Translations under genes and position numbers: made by a program
Shown: positions 1 to 6,176 of the stretch, piece by piece
Layout of the letters: every line of letters starts with the position of its first letter
Numbering within the stretch: position 1 is the first letter of the stretch
Assembly: GCA_013002375.1 (NCBI GenBank)
Contig: JABDJW010000445.1
Span: 1-8,242 of the forward strand
Source: Acidimicrobiales bacterium
GTDB taxonomy: Bacteria; Actinomycetota; Acidimicrobiia; Acidimicrobiales; SHLQ01
Direction of reading: 5' to 3'
Length of the DNA stretch: 8,242 bases
The notes under the pieces: model-generated
What the model was told of the DNA's origin: nothing
Databases searched by the model: none
Seen by the model: only the letters and a program-made list of their open reading frames with translations

Positions 1-306
1 GTCCTTGCCCTTGGCCGTGGCGCGATAGCCGACCCCCACGATCTCGAGCTTCTTCTGGAACCCTTCACTCACGCCGACGACCATGTTGGCGACCAACGAG
101 CGGCCGAGACCGTGCATGGCCTTGTTCTCGGTCTCGTCGTCGGGGCGCACGACAGTTACCGTCTCGTCCTCGACGGACGCGGTGATCTTGCCGGGCAGCC
201 TCATCGACAACTCGCCCTTGGATCCCTTCACGGTGACCTGTTGTCCGGAAACGGACACGTCGACACCGCTCGGAATCGGGATTGGTGAACTTCCGATACG
301 TGACAT
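1..306 (-). CDS. rplF: 50S ribosomal protein L6 (uL6), N-terminal part, cut by window edge
   Basis: This is the first 102 codons of uL6, a large-subunit protein that binds 23S rRNA near the factor-binding (sarcin-ricin) region. The protein starts MSRIGSSPIPIP, a typical L6 opening. It continues through the first L6 fold, with VTVKGSKGEL at about residues 24-33 and the characteristic NKAMHGLGRSLVANMV stretch at about 61-76. The reading frame is open to base 1, at residues GKD, so roughly the C-terminal 40% of a usual ~180-aa L6 lies outside the window. The ATG at 306 is 6 nt downstream of the rpsH stop. Its Shine-Dalgarno match is weak (GGTAGG just upstream), so coupling to rpsH translation is likely. 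Nothing odd is visible in the part present. Confidence 0.97.
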   Translation of the reverse strand, partial: MSRIGSSPIPIPSGVDVSVSGQQVTVKGSKGELSMRLPGKITASVEDETVTVVRPDDETENKAMHGLGRSLVANMVVGVSEGFQKKLEIVGVGYRATAKGKD

Positions 307-312
307 GGGTAC

Positions 313-717
313 CTACCAGACGTAGGCGAGCACCTCGCCGCCGACACGGCGGCGACGAGCTTCGCGATCGGTCATGAGACCCCGGTTGGTGGACAGCACG
401 GCAACGCCGAGACCGCCCAGAACCCGAGGAACCTCGGTGGACTTGCGATACACCCGAAGACCAGGCTTGGACACTCGGGTGAGGCCCGAGATGACGCGCT
501 TGCGGTCGGGCGAGTACTTCATGTCGATCGACAGCACTCGGCCGGGCCCATTGGGGTTGTCGGCGACTGCATAGCCGGCGATGTAGCCCTCGCTCTGGAG
601 CAGGTCGGCCAGTGTTTCCTTCAGTTTCGACGAGGGCATGGACACGTCATCGTGCATGGCCGTGTTGGCGTTGCGGATGCGTGTGAGCATGTCGGCGATG
701 GGGTCTGTCATTGTCAT
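313..717 (-). CDS. rpsH: 30S ribosomal protein S8 (uS8)
   Basis: uS8 is a primary 16S rRNA-binding protein that organises the central domain of the small subunit. In some bacteria it also represses spc-operon mRNA. At 134 aa it is close to the usual ~130. It opens MTMTDPIADMLTRIRNAN, as other actinobacterial S8 proteins do. It has the conserved C-terminal half, with STNRGLMTDREARRRRVGG at about 109-127 and the GEVLAYVW end. Two in-frame ATGs are possible, at 717 and 711. The one at 717 is chosen because GGAGG lies 9 nt upstream of it (15 nt from the second) and because MTMTDPIAD is the family norm. It follows rpsN by 15 nt and precedes rplF by 6 nt. Confidence 0.98.
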   Translation of the reverse strand: MTMTDPIADMLTRIRNANTAMHDDVSMPSSKLKETLADLLQSEGYIAGYAVADNPNGPGRVLSIDMKYSPDRKRVISGLTRVSKPGLRVYRKSTEVPRVLGGLGVAVLSTNRGLMTDREARRRRVGGEVLAYVW

Positions 718-725
718 GTGGTCAA

Positions 726-733
726 TCCTCCCC
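726..733 (-). promoter_or_regulatory. Shine-Dalgarno site of rpsH
   Basis: On the minus strand this reads GGGGAGGA. Its GGAGG core ends 9 nt before the ATG at 717, which favours that start over the in-frame ATG six bases later. It touches the TAG stop of rpsN. Confidence 0.75.
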
Positions 734-918
734 TACCAGCTGGCCTTCTTGAGTCCCGGAATCTCACCGGCGTGTGCCATCTCGCGAAGGCAGATGCGGC
801 AGAGCCCGAACTTGCGGTACACGCTGCGCGGGCGTCCACAACGGCGGCAGCGGGTGTAGCCGCGCACCTTGAACTTCGGGGTCTTCTGCTGCTTGTTGAC
901 AAGCGCCTTTTTTGCCAT
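733..918 (-). CDS. rpsN: 30S ribosomal protein S14, zinc-binding type (uS14, type Z)
   Basis: uS14 binds the 3' domain of 16S rRNA in the small-subunit head. This 61-aa protein is the short zinc-binding form. Two CxxC pairs, Cys24/Cys27 (RCRRC) and Cys40/Cys43 (CRIC), form the metal site, and the family end GEIPGLKKASW is intact. It is therefore the C+ type and not the longer ~100-aa C- paralogue that many actinobacteria carry elsewhere under zinc control. The ATG directly abuts the rplE stop (TAAATG, zero spacing). The best purine-rich stretch, AAAGG, is about 11 nt upstream, so initiation probably depends on coupling. The symbol rpsN is used by position; some annotations call the type-Z gene rpsZ or rpsN1. 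Confidence 0.98.
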   Translation of the reverse strand: MAKKALVNKQQKTPKFKVRGYTRCRRCGRPRSVYRKFGLCRICLREMAHAGEIPGLKKASW

Positions 919-1488
919 TTACTGGCCAACCTTTCGGAACGGAAATCCAAATGCTTCGAGCAGCGCTTTGCCGTGCTCGTTGTTCTTGGCGGTGGTCACG
1001 ATGGTGATGTCCATCCCGCGGACCGTGTCCACCTTGTCGTAATCGATCTCGGGGAAGATCAGCTGCTCGGTCACGCCGAACGTGTAGTTGCCGTGCCCGT
1101 CGAAGCTCTTCTCCGGCAGACCCCGGAAGTCGCGAATACGCGGGGTCGCCAACGAAATGATGCGATCGAGAAACTCGTACATCCGGTCGCCACGGATCGT
1201 GACGCGGGCACCCACGGTTTGTCCTTCACGGAGTTTGAAACTCGCCAGGCTCTTCTTGGCCTTGGTGACCGCAGCCTTCTGCCCGGTGATCGTGGCCAGA
1301 TCGAGCAGCGCACCGTCGATCGCCTTGGAGTTCGCTGCGGCTTCGCCGACGCCCATGTTGACCGTGATCTTCTCGAGGCGCGGAACTTCCATGACGTTGT
1401 CGAGACCGAGCTCTTCCTGGAGGCGGGCCTGAACCTCTCCGAAATAGAACGCTTTGAGCGTGGGGACAACGGTTGCGGTGTCAGCCAT
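919..1488 (-). CDS. rplE: 50S ribosomal protein L5 (uL5)
   Basis: uL5 binds 5S rRNA and helps anchor it in the central protuberance, contacting P-site tRNA and the small-subunit head. The 189-aa product has the expected length. It shows the family landmarks MEVPRLEKITVNMGVGEA (about 33-50), a GQKAAVTKAKKSLASFKLR region, RIRDFRGLPEKSFDGHGNY (about 119-137) and EQLIFPEIDYDKVDTVRGMD. The frame stays open further upstream, but the ATG at 1488 (MADTATVVPTLK) is chosen because conserved L5 sequence begins there and GGAG lies 9 nt before it. The start lies inside the end of rplX, overlapping it by 8 nt, the largest overlap in this cluster. The stop abuts rpsN. Confidence 0.97.
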   Translation of the reverse strand: MADTATVVPTLKAFYFGEVQARLQEELGLDNVMEVPRLEKITVNMGVGEAAANSKAIDGALLDLATITGQKAAVTKAKKSLASFKLREGQTVGARVTIRGDRMYEFLDRIISLATPRIRDFRGLPEKSFDGHGNYTFGVTEQLIFPEIDYDKVDTVRGMDITIVTTAKNNEHGKALLEAFGFPFRKVGQ

Positions 1489-1795
1489 CGAATTCTGCTC
1501 CAGTTCGTCTGCAGACGCGCACCTTGGTGCCGTCTTCGAGGATCTTGTAGCCGATACGAGTCGGTTTGCCGTCCTTCGGCGAGAGCGCGGCGACGTTGGA
1601 GACGTGCATCGGCATGTCCTTGTCGATGATCCCGCCCGGCGAGTTCTCACCCTGGGGACGTTGATGCTTCTTGGCGAAATTGACGCCCTCGACGATGACC
1701 TTGTTCTTCTCGGGGAAGGCGAACATGACGACACCCTCCTTGCCCCGATCCTTGCCGGCCATCACCTGGACCTTGTCACCCTTCTTGATCTTCAT
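1481..1795 (-). CDS. rplX: 50S ribosomal protein L24 (uL24)
   Basis: uL24 is an assembly-initiator protein of the large subunit that sits beside the peptide exit tunnel. The 104-aa product starts MKIKKGDKVQVMAGKDRGKE, the KOW-type N-terminal motif of the family. It continues with the VEGVNFAKKHQRP segment and ends RRTGAEFDG. The frame also offers a GTG at 1801 that would add two residues. The ATG at 1795 is preferred because GGAGGT (1805-1810) lies 9 nt upstream of it but only 3 nt from the GTG, and because MKIKKGD is the usual L24 start. It follows rplN by 2 nt and overlaps the rplE start by 8 nt. Confidence 0.97.
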   Translation of the reverse strand: MKIKKGDKVQVMAGKDRGKEGVVMFAFPEKNKVIVEGVNFAKKHQRPQGENSPGGIIDKDMPMHVSNVAALSPKDGKPTRIGYKILEDGTKVRVCRRTGAEFDG

Positions 1796-1797
1796 GC

Positions 1798-2166
1798 TCA
1801 CAGCACCTCCGGTGCCAACGACACGATCCGCATGAACTTCGCATCGCGGAGCTCACGGCCGACCGGGCCGAAAATGCGGGTTCCGCGAGGCTGCGACTGA
1901 TCATTGATCAGCACCGCGGCGTTCTCGTCGAAACGGATGTAGGAACCGTCGGGACGACGAATTTCCTTCTTGGTGCGGACGATGACGCACTTGACGACCT
2001 CGCCCTTCTTCACTGCTGCACCGGGGTTGGCGTCCTTGACCGTGGCCACGATCACGTCGCCGATCGTGGCGTACCGGCGGCGCGTACCGCCGAGCACTTT
2101 GATGCACAGCACCTCGCGTGCGCCGCTGTTGTCGGCGACCTTGAGGCGTGTCTCCTGCTGGATCAT
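1798..2166 (-). CDS. rplN: 50S ribosomal protein L14 (uL14)
   Basis: uL14 lies at the subunit interface, takes part in intersubunit bridges, and is the docking site of silencing factors such as RsfS in other bacteria. The product is 122 aa, exactly the usual length. It opens MIQQETRLKVADNSGAREVL and contains the family block around VIVATVKDANPGAAVKKGEV and the IRFDENAAVLI and RIFGPVGRELR motifs. The frame extends upstream, but the ATG at 2166 is the family start. It overlaps the rpsQ stop by one base (TAATG), and AGAGGG lies about 7 nt upstream. The last codons carry the Shine-Dalgarno of rplX. No abnormality is seen. Confidence 0.98.
   Translation of the reverse strand: MIQQETRLKVADNSGAREVLCIKVLGGTRRRYATIGDVIVATVKDANPGAAVKKGEVVKCVIVRTKKEIRRPDGSYIRFDENAAVLINDQSQPRGTRIFGPVGRELRDAKFMRIVSLAPEVL
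1805..1810 (-). promoter_or_regulatory. Shine-Dalgarno site of rplX, inside the end of rplN
   Basis: GGAGGT on the minus strand lies 9 nt before the ATG of rplX. It also encodes the Glu-Val near the C-terminus of L14 (PEVL). It decides in favour of the ATG at 1795 over the GTG at 1801. Confidence 0.75.
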
Positions 2167-2612
2167 TAGCGGGCCCTCTCGATGACTTCGACGAGGCGCC
2201 AACGCTTCTTCTTCGACAACGGACGCGTCTCCTGGATGCGCACGCGGTCGCCGACGTTGGCGTCGTTCTCCTCGTCGTGGGCGAACAGCTTCGTGGCCCG
2301 CTGCACGGTCTTGGCGTAGCGACGGTGACGCACACGGTCGGTCGCCTCGACGACGACCGTCTTGTCCATCGAGGTCGAGATCACGACCCCTTCCCGGACC
2401 TTGCGCGGATTCTCTCTGCCTTCCACACCGCTCGGGTCCGCCAGGCCGGTGGCCGTGGTAGGGGCGGCTTGGGCTTCTGTCGCAGTCGCGGTTGCCCCCG
2501 CTTCCGCGGCCTCCGGCTGGGCTGAGGCGGAAGCCCCAGGTGTGGGGGCCTCCGGCTGGGCTGAGGCGTCAGCCTCAGGTGTGATCGCGTCGGGTGTGAT
2601 TGCGTCGCTCAT
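2166..2612 (-). CDS. rpsQ: 30S ribosomal protein S17 (uS17) with long N-terminal extension
   Basis: uS17 is an early-binding 16S rRNA protein of the small-subunit body. The core is residues ~70-148: KVREGVVISTSMDKTVVVEA, then RVRHRRYAKTVQRATKLFAHDE, then GDRVRIQETRPLSKKKRWRLVE, an ordinary OB-fold S17. It is preceded by about 67 extra residues rich in Ala, Pro, Thr and Glu. That segment has 10 acidic residues before the first basic residue (Arg66) and is likely disordered. The extension is translated, because the ATG at 2612 overlaps the rpmC stop (TGATG) and has a strong GAGGAGGT 7 nt upstream, and no better start lies near the core. Mycobacterial S17 also has an N-terminal extension, but as I recall a lysine-rich one. 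The DNA of the extension contains a 39-bp tandem duplication. Confidence 0.96.
   Translation of the reverse strand: MSDAITPDAITPEADASAQPEAPTPGASASAQPEAAEAGATATATEAQAAPTTATGLADPSGVEGRENPRKVREGVVISTSMDKTVVVEATDRVRHRRYAKTVQRATKLFAHDEENDANVGDRVRIQETRPLSKKKRWRLVEVIERAR
2508..2585. repeat. 39-bp tandem duplication in the S17 extension
   Basis: Two adjacent 39-bp units, 2508-2546 and 2547-2585, share an identical first 22 bases and differ at 5 of 39 positions overall. The length is a multiple of three, so the reading frame is kept. Each unit encodes 13 residues of the Ala/Pro/Gln-rich extension, which gives the repeated ASAQPEA motif (residues 16-22 and 29-35). A shorter 15-bp near-repeat at about 2578-2607 gives the AITPDAITPEA start region. 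Confidence 0.9.
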
Positions 2613-2839
2613 CAGGCGACCTCCTCGGATTCGAGCGCCTCGGCGGCGGCGATCTCCCGCTGGCGCAGCTCGGTCAGTACCCGAGCCTTGTCCTTGCGGG
2701 TCTGGCTCAGCCGGCGCACGTTCGTGAGCTGACCGGTCGCGTTCTGGAAACGCAGATTGAACAGATCCTCGGAGACCTCGTCGAGATGCTTCAACAGGTC
2801 GGCGTCGGACAGTTCGGTGAGCTTCTTCTTCTTCGCCAT
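2612..2839 (-). CDS. rpmC: 50S ribosomal protein L29 (uL29)
   Basis: uL29 is a small helical protein at the rim of the peptide exit tunnel. With uL23 it forms the docking platform for trigger factor, SRP and other nascent-chain factors. The 75-aa product has a lysine-rich start (MAKKKKLTELSDADLLKHL), the family core EDLFNLRFQNATGQL (about 25-39), and a helical C-terminal half ending in the acidic SEEVA. The start overlaps the rplP stop by one base (TGATG), with GAGGGA 5 nt upstream. The stop overlaps the rpsQ start in the same way. The Glu-Glu-Val codons near the end double as the Shine-Dalgarno of rpsQ. Confidence 0.97.
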   Translation of the reverse strand: MAKKKKLTELSDADLLKHLDEVSEDLFNLRFQNATGQLTNVRRLSQTRKDKARVLTELRQREIAAAEALESEEVA

Positions 2840-3255
2840 CAGAATCCCTCGTCCCGCTTCACGAACCGGGCCTTGATCGGCAGCTTCTGGATCGCACGGT
2901 CGATCGCCTCCCGGGCGACCTCCTCGTCGTAGAACGACAGCTCGAAGAGCACTCGTCCCGGTCGAACGACCGCAACCCAGCGCTCGGGGTTGCCCTTGCC
3001 CGAACCCATCCGGGTCTCGGCGGGCTTCTCGGTCACCGGCTTGTCCGGGAACACGTTGATCCAGACCTTGCCGCCCCGCTTGATGTGGCGGGTCATGGCG
3101 ATACGGGCAGCCTCGATCTGGCGGGCGGTGATCCAGCCCGGTTCGATCGCCTGCAATCCGTAGTCGCCGAAGGTGACCTCGGTGCCGCCCTTGGCGTTGC
3201 CGCGCAGGCGACCGCGATGGTGCTTGCGGTGCGCAACCTTTCGTGGCATCAACAT
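2839..3255 (-). CDS. rplP: 50S ribosomal protein L16 (uL16)
   Basis: uL16 joins the large subunit late in assembly and contacts the A-site tRNA and peptidyl transferase region. The 138-aa product has the typical length. It begins MLMPRKVAHRKHHRGRLRG and has the family blocks FGDYGLQAIEPGWITARQIE (about 30-49), KVWINVFPDKPVTEKPAETRMG, and the glycine-rich GSGKGNPERWVAVVRPGRVL. Two ATGs lie two codons apart. The first (3255) is chosen because bacterial L16 normally starts Met-Leu-x-Pro and GAGG lies about 10 nt upstream. The 19-nt gap to rpsC (3256-3274) is the longest spacer between genes in the window. Confidence 0.97.
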   Translation of the reverse strand: MLMPRKVAHRKHHRGRLRGNAKGGTEVTFGDYGLQAIEPGWITARQIEAARIAMTRHIKRGGKVWINVFPDKPVTEKPAETRMGSGKGNPERWVAVVRPGRVLFELSFYDEEVAREAIDRAIQKLPIKARFVKRDEGF

Positions 3256-3274
3256 CTCGTACCTACCTCGTCTC

Positions 3275-4192
3275 TCAGTCCGCGTCGCCCGGCCGGAAAT
3301 GCGGGGCCTCGTGCTGTTCGCGGGTCGAGGCCTCGATGGCCTCCTCCTCGGCGAGCAGCTTCTCGAACTCGGGATCGGCTTCGGGAACCAGCGGCGCCAA
3401 CTCCTCCACCGGTGCCTCCTCGGTTTCCTCGGTGGCGGCCGGACGCTTGGGGGCAGCCGACGACGACACGACCTGGCGGGGCTTGGTCTGGCCCGAGGTC
3501 TCGCCGACGGCCATGGCAGCCTCGCGCTCGATCTTCGATGCCGCCTCGCTCACGTAGGGCAGACGCTCGCCGGTGTAGATCCACACCTTCACTCCGATGC
3601 GACCAGCAGCGGTGTGGGCCTCGCGGAATCCGTAGTCGATCTCGGCTCGCAGCGTGTGCAGCGGAACCTGACCCTCGCGGTACCACTCGCGACGAGCCAT
3701 CTCCGACCCGCCGAGGCGTCCGCTCGTCTGCACCCGAATGCCGAGAGCCCCGGCCTTCTGGGCGTTCTGGACGGCGCGCTTCATCGCCCGGCGGAAGGCG
3801 ACCCGGCCCTGGAGCTGGTCGGCAACACCTTGAGCGATCAGGGCAGCGTCGAGTTCAGGAGTCTTGATCTCCTGGATGTTCAGCTGAACCTTGTTGTTCC
3901 CGGTGATCTTGGCCAGACCCTGCCGGAGGCGATCGGCCTCGGCGCCCTTGCGGCCGATGACGATGCCCGGACGAGCCGTGTGGACATCGACCCGCAGGCT
4001 GTCACGACTCGACTTGCGCTCGATCTCGATGCGACTGATCGCGGCGTGGGGCAGATCCTTCATGATGAACTTGCGAATGTTGGAGTCCTCGATCACGAAG
4101 TCGGCGTACTCCTGGCGCGTCGCGAACCACCGCGACTTCCAGTCGGTCGTGATACCGAGTCGGAACCCGTACGGATTGATCTTCTGACCCAT
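3275..4192 (-). CDS. rpsC: 30S ribosomal protein S3 (uS3) with acidic C-terminal tail
   Basis: uS3 lies in the small-subunit head at the mRNA entry channel and contributes to helicase activity there. At 305 aa it is longer than the ~210-280 of most bacterial S3 proteins. It starts MGQKINPYGFRLG. The KH-domain GxxG loop lies in PGIVIGRKGAEADRLR (residues 75-90). The C-terminal S3 domain includes GIRVQTSGRLGGSEMARREW (about 151-170), followed by EIDYGFREAHTAAGRIGVKVWIYTGE. From about residue 250 the tail is low-complexity and acidic (EETEEAPVEE, then EKLLAEEEAIEA), probably partly helical, with no domain I recognise. The start overlaps the rplV stop by one base (TAATG), with an AAGGA-type Shine-Dalgarno in the last rplV codons. 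Confidence 0.97.
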   Translation of the reverse strand: MGQKINPYGFRLGITTDWKSRWFATRQEYADFVIEDSNIRKFIMKDLPHAAISRIEIERKSSRDSLRVDVHTARPGIVIGRKGAEADRLRQGLAKITGNNKVQLNIQEIKTPELDAALIAQGVADQLQGRVAFRRAMKRAVQNAQKAGALGIRVQTSGRLGGSEMARREWYREGQVPLHTLRAEIDYGFREAHTAAGRIGVKVWIYTGERLPYVSEAASKIEREAAMAVGETSGQTKPRQVVSSSAAPKRPAATEETEEAPVEELAPLVPEADPEFEKLLAEEEAIEASTREQHEAPHFRPGDAD

Positions 4193-5055
4193 TACTCGTC
4201 CTTCTCTTCCGCATCGCTCGGTTCGGCGTCATCGGCGTCGTCGTCGGCTTTGGCCTTGGTGCCGGCCTCGGTGAAGCCGGCCGCCTCGGCCGCTTCGGCA
4301 CTGGCGAACCACACCTCGGCGACGGTGTTCTCGTACCAGCGGCCGTCGGGTTGGTGGTACTTCATCGAATCGGCGTTCCCCTTGATCGGGAAGCCCTCGG
4401 GCATCGAATCATCCTCGAGAGGAGCGTGCGAATCCTCGTACTCCGAATCGCTCGAATCGCCCAGGTCGGCGGCCGTGGTGGAGGCGAGTGTCTCGTCTCT
4501 CTCGGCTGCGCTGGAGTCCGCGGTATCGACTTCGGTCTCGTCGACCACCTCGTCGGGCTCGTCGACCTTCTCGGGCTCGGCCTTGGTTTCGCCCCGGCTC
4601 TTGGCCACTCGGGCGGCACGATCGGCCTTGGCGTCGCGGCCACCGCCGGCGACACGGCGCTCGATCTTGGCCCGTCGCAGCTCGAGGGCGTCATCGTCGA
4701 GGCGCCCGACGATGACCGTGATGTGACAGGTGCGCTTGCGGATGCGGGTGGCGCGTCCACGCGCCCGGGGCCGCCACCGTTTCATGGTCGGGCCCTCGTC
4801 GGCATAGCAGGCCGAGACGAAGAGCTCGTCGGCGTCCTGGAGATCGTTGTTCTCGGCGTTGGCGACAGCCGAGTCGAGGCACTTGCCGATCACACGCGAC
4901 ACGGCCCGCTCGGACAGGTCGAGCACATCGGCGGCGTCGGCGACGTGCATTCCGCGGATCTCGTCGAGGATCTCACGGGCCTTGTAGGCCGACACGCGGA
5001 CGTGCTTCACCTGGGCCCGGGTGCCGGGGCGTTCATTGGTCTTGGCGCCTGTCAT
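4192..5055 (-). CDS. rplV: 50S ribosomal protein L22 (uL22) with extra C-terminal linker and sunset-like domain
   Basis: uL22 binds 23S rRNA. Its globular part lies near the tunnel exit and its beta-hairpin reaches the tunnel constriction, where macrolides act. The core is residues ~15-118: VKHVRVSAYKAREILDEIRG, then SAVANAENN, then the hairpin with MKRWRPRARGRATRIRKRTC (91-110) and HITVIV. A usual bacterial L22 ends here (110-120 aa), but this protein has 287 residues. The additions are a basic, then acidic linker (~119-208), a 57-residue domain (209-265) nearly identical to the L4 C-terminus, and an acidic tail (266-287). There is no frameshift or internal stop, and the frame runs unbroken into the rpsC start. 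The ATG overlaps the rpsS stop by four bases (ATGA), with GGGAG upstream. Confidence 0.96.
   Translation of the reverse strand: MTGAKTNERPGTRAQVKHVRVSAYKAREILDEIRGMHVADAADVLDLSERAVSRVIGKCLDSAVANAENNDLQDADELFVSACYADEGPTMKRWRPRARGRATRIRKRTCHITVIVGRLDDDALELRRAKIERRVAGGGRDAKADRAARVAKSRGETKAEPEKVDEPDEVVDETEVDTADSSAAERDETLASTTAADLGDSSDSEYEDSHAPLEDDSMPEGFPIKGNADSMKYHQPDGRWYENTVAEVWFASAEAAEAAGFTEAGTKAKADDDADDAEPSDAEEKDE
4261..4431 (-). other. Sunset-like domain at the C-terminus of L22
   Basis: L22 residues 209-265 run from SHAPLEDDSMPEGFPIKGNA to EAAEAAGFTEAG. Conserved points are PIKGN, MKYH.PDGRWYE, TVAEVWF and EAAEAAGF. From memory this matches the pattern of the 'sunset' domain (xCPIKGN, then YH.P...Y, then E..FC, then EA.AAG). 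The two cysteine positions are Phe222 and Ala251 here. The same domain ends L4 (52/57 residues identical). The assignment is by motif recall and was not searched. Confidence 0.7.
4302..4431. repeat. 130-bp dispersed direct repeat, rplV copy
   Basis: This segment aligns without gaps to 6546-6675 in rplD (offset 2244 bp, same orientation). It has 6 mismatches, so 124/130 bases are identical. Identity begins abruptly at the first codon of the domain (4431) and drops to about 32/41 bases past 4302, although the proteins remain similar there. Confidence 0.93.
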
Positions 5056-5330
5056 CGACGGGCTCCCCGTTCTTGGCCGGCGTGGAACTTGAAGGTCCGG
5101 GTCGGGGCGAACTCACCGAGCTTGTGACCGACCATCGATTCGGTGACGTACACGGGGACGTGCTTGCGTCCGTCGTGCACGGCGATCGTGTGACCGATCA
5201 TGTCGGGGATGATCGTCGAGCGTCGGGACCAGGTCTTGATGACCTGCTTGTCGTTCGATTCGTTCAGCGCATCGACCTTCTTGAGCAGATGCTCGTCGAC
5301 GAATGCGCCCTTCTTCAGGCTGCGTGGCAT
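5052..5330 (-). CDS. rpsS: 30S ribosomal protein S19 (uS19)
   Basis: uS19 lies in the small-subunit head, partners uS13, and approaches the A-site tRNA region. At 92 aa it is the usual length. It starts MPRSLKKGAFVDEHLLKKV, has RRSTIIPDMIGHTIAVHDGR (about 36-55), and carries the family signature around VTESMVGHKLGEFAPTRTF (about 62-80). It ends in a basic tail (HAGQERGARR). The start follows the rplB stop by 5 nt, with a strong GGAGGT at 5338-5343 spanning the end of rplB. Its stop overlaps the rplV start as ATGA. Confidence 0.98.
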   Translation of the reverse strand: MPRSLKKGAFVDEHLLKKVDALNESNDKQVIKTWSRRSTIIPDMIGHTIAVHDGRKHVPVYVTESMVGHKLGEFAPTRTFKFHAGQERGARR

Positions 5331-5335
5331 GTCAT

Positions 5336-6172
5336 CTACCTCCGCGAACCGCGCTTGCGGCGTCGACGAATGATCATCTGATCGGACTGCTTTCTCTTGG
5401 GCCGGGTGCGGGACTCGGGCTTGCCCCAGGGGGAGACCGGATGGCGCCCACCCGAGCTCTTTCCCTCGCCGCCACCATGGGGATGGTCGACCGGGTTCAT
5501 GGCCACACCACGGGTCTGGGGGCGAACGCCCTTCCAGCGATTACGACCGGCCTTGCCGATCTTGATCAGCTCGTGCTCGGAATTGCCGACGACGCCAACG
5601 GTTGCCCGGCCGTCGATGGGCACACGCCGCATCTCGGTGCTGGGCAAACGCAGGATTGCATGAGGGCCGTCCTTGGCTACCAGTTGCACGCTCGAACCGG
5701 CCGAACGGGCCAGCTTGCCGCCACCGCCGGGTTGCAGCTCGACGTTGTGCACGGTCGTACCGACCGGGATGTAGCGAAGCGGAAGGGCATTGCCGGGTTT
5801 GATCTCGGAACCCTGACCGTTCTGCAGCGTCTCGCCCACCTGTACGCCCTCGGGCGCGAGCACGTAGGCCTTCTCGCCGTCGTGGTAGTGGAGCAACAGA
5901 ATTCGACACGACCGGTTCGGGTCGTACTCGAGGGCAGCGACCTTGGCCGGCACGCCGTCCTTGCTCCGACGGAAGTCGATCTTGCGATATTGCTTCTTGT
6001 GGCCGCCGCCGCGATGACGCGACGTCTTGCGGCCGTAGTTGTTCCGGCCGCCCGTCGAGGACTTCTTCTCGATCAGGGAACGCTCGGGTGATGTCTTGGT
6101 GACCTCGGAGAAGTCCGATGTGGTCTGGAACCGTCGGCCCGGGCTGGTTGGCTTGCGTTTACGGAGCGTCAT
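5336..6172 (-). CDS. rplB: 50S ribosomal protein L2 (uL2)
   Basis: uL2 is needed for subunit association and peptidyl transferase function. The 278-aa product has the standard length. Landmarks are the N-terminal KPTSPGRRF, the SSTGGRNNYGRKTSRHRGGG block (about 39-58), KVAALEYDPNRSCRILLLHY, and the C-terminal GVAMNPVDHPHGGGEG (222-237). The last contains the conserved histidine linked to peptidyl transferase function in the family. The protein ends in an arginine-rich tail (IIRRRRKRGSRR). The frame is open 11 codons further upstream, but the ATG at 6172 gives the expected start. It is 4 nt after the rplW stop, and GAGGT in the rplW Glu-Val codons acts as Shine-Dalgarno. No insert or tail is present. 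Confidence 0.98.
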   Translation of the reverse strand: MTLRKRKPTSPGRRFQTTSDFSEVTKTSPERSLIEKKSSTGGRNNYGRKTSRHRGGGHKKQYRKIDFRRSKDGVPAKVAALEYDPNRSCRILLLHYHDGEKAYVLAPEGVQVGETLQNGQGSEIKPGNALPLRYIPVGTTVHNVELQPGGGGKLARSAGSSVQLVAKDGPHAILRLPSTEMRRVPIDGRATVGVVGNSEHELIKIGKAGRNRWKGVRPQTRGVAMNPVDHPHGGGEGKSSGGRHPVSPWGKPESRTRPKRKQSDQMIIRRRRKRGSRR

Positions 6173-6176
6173 CGAA

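Noticed and set aside
733..918. Truncated S14
   Set aside because: The 61-residue length is normal for the zinc-binding form, and all four cysteines and the C-terminal motif are present.
652..1629. A 325-codon plus-strand open frame opposite rpsH, rpsN, rplE and rplX
   Set aside because: It crosses several conserved minus-strand genes and their junctions. No domain is recognisable, so it is a GC-bias shadow.
1799..1801. GTG as start of rplX
   Set aside because: The GGAGGT is only 3 nt away from it but 9 nt from the ATG at 1795, and the family start is MKIKKGD.
3173..4726. A long plus-strand open frame (517 codons) opposite rpsC and rplV
   Set aside because: It is antisense to two clear ribosomal genes, matches no family I recognise, and is the expected mirror of GC-rich codon bias. 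The minus-strand proteins are conserved throughout.
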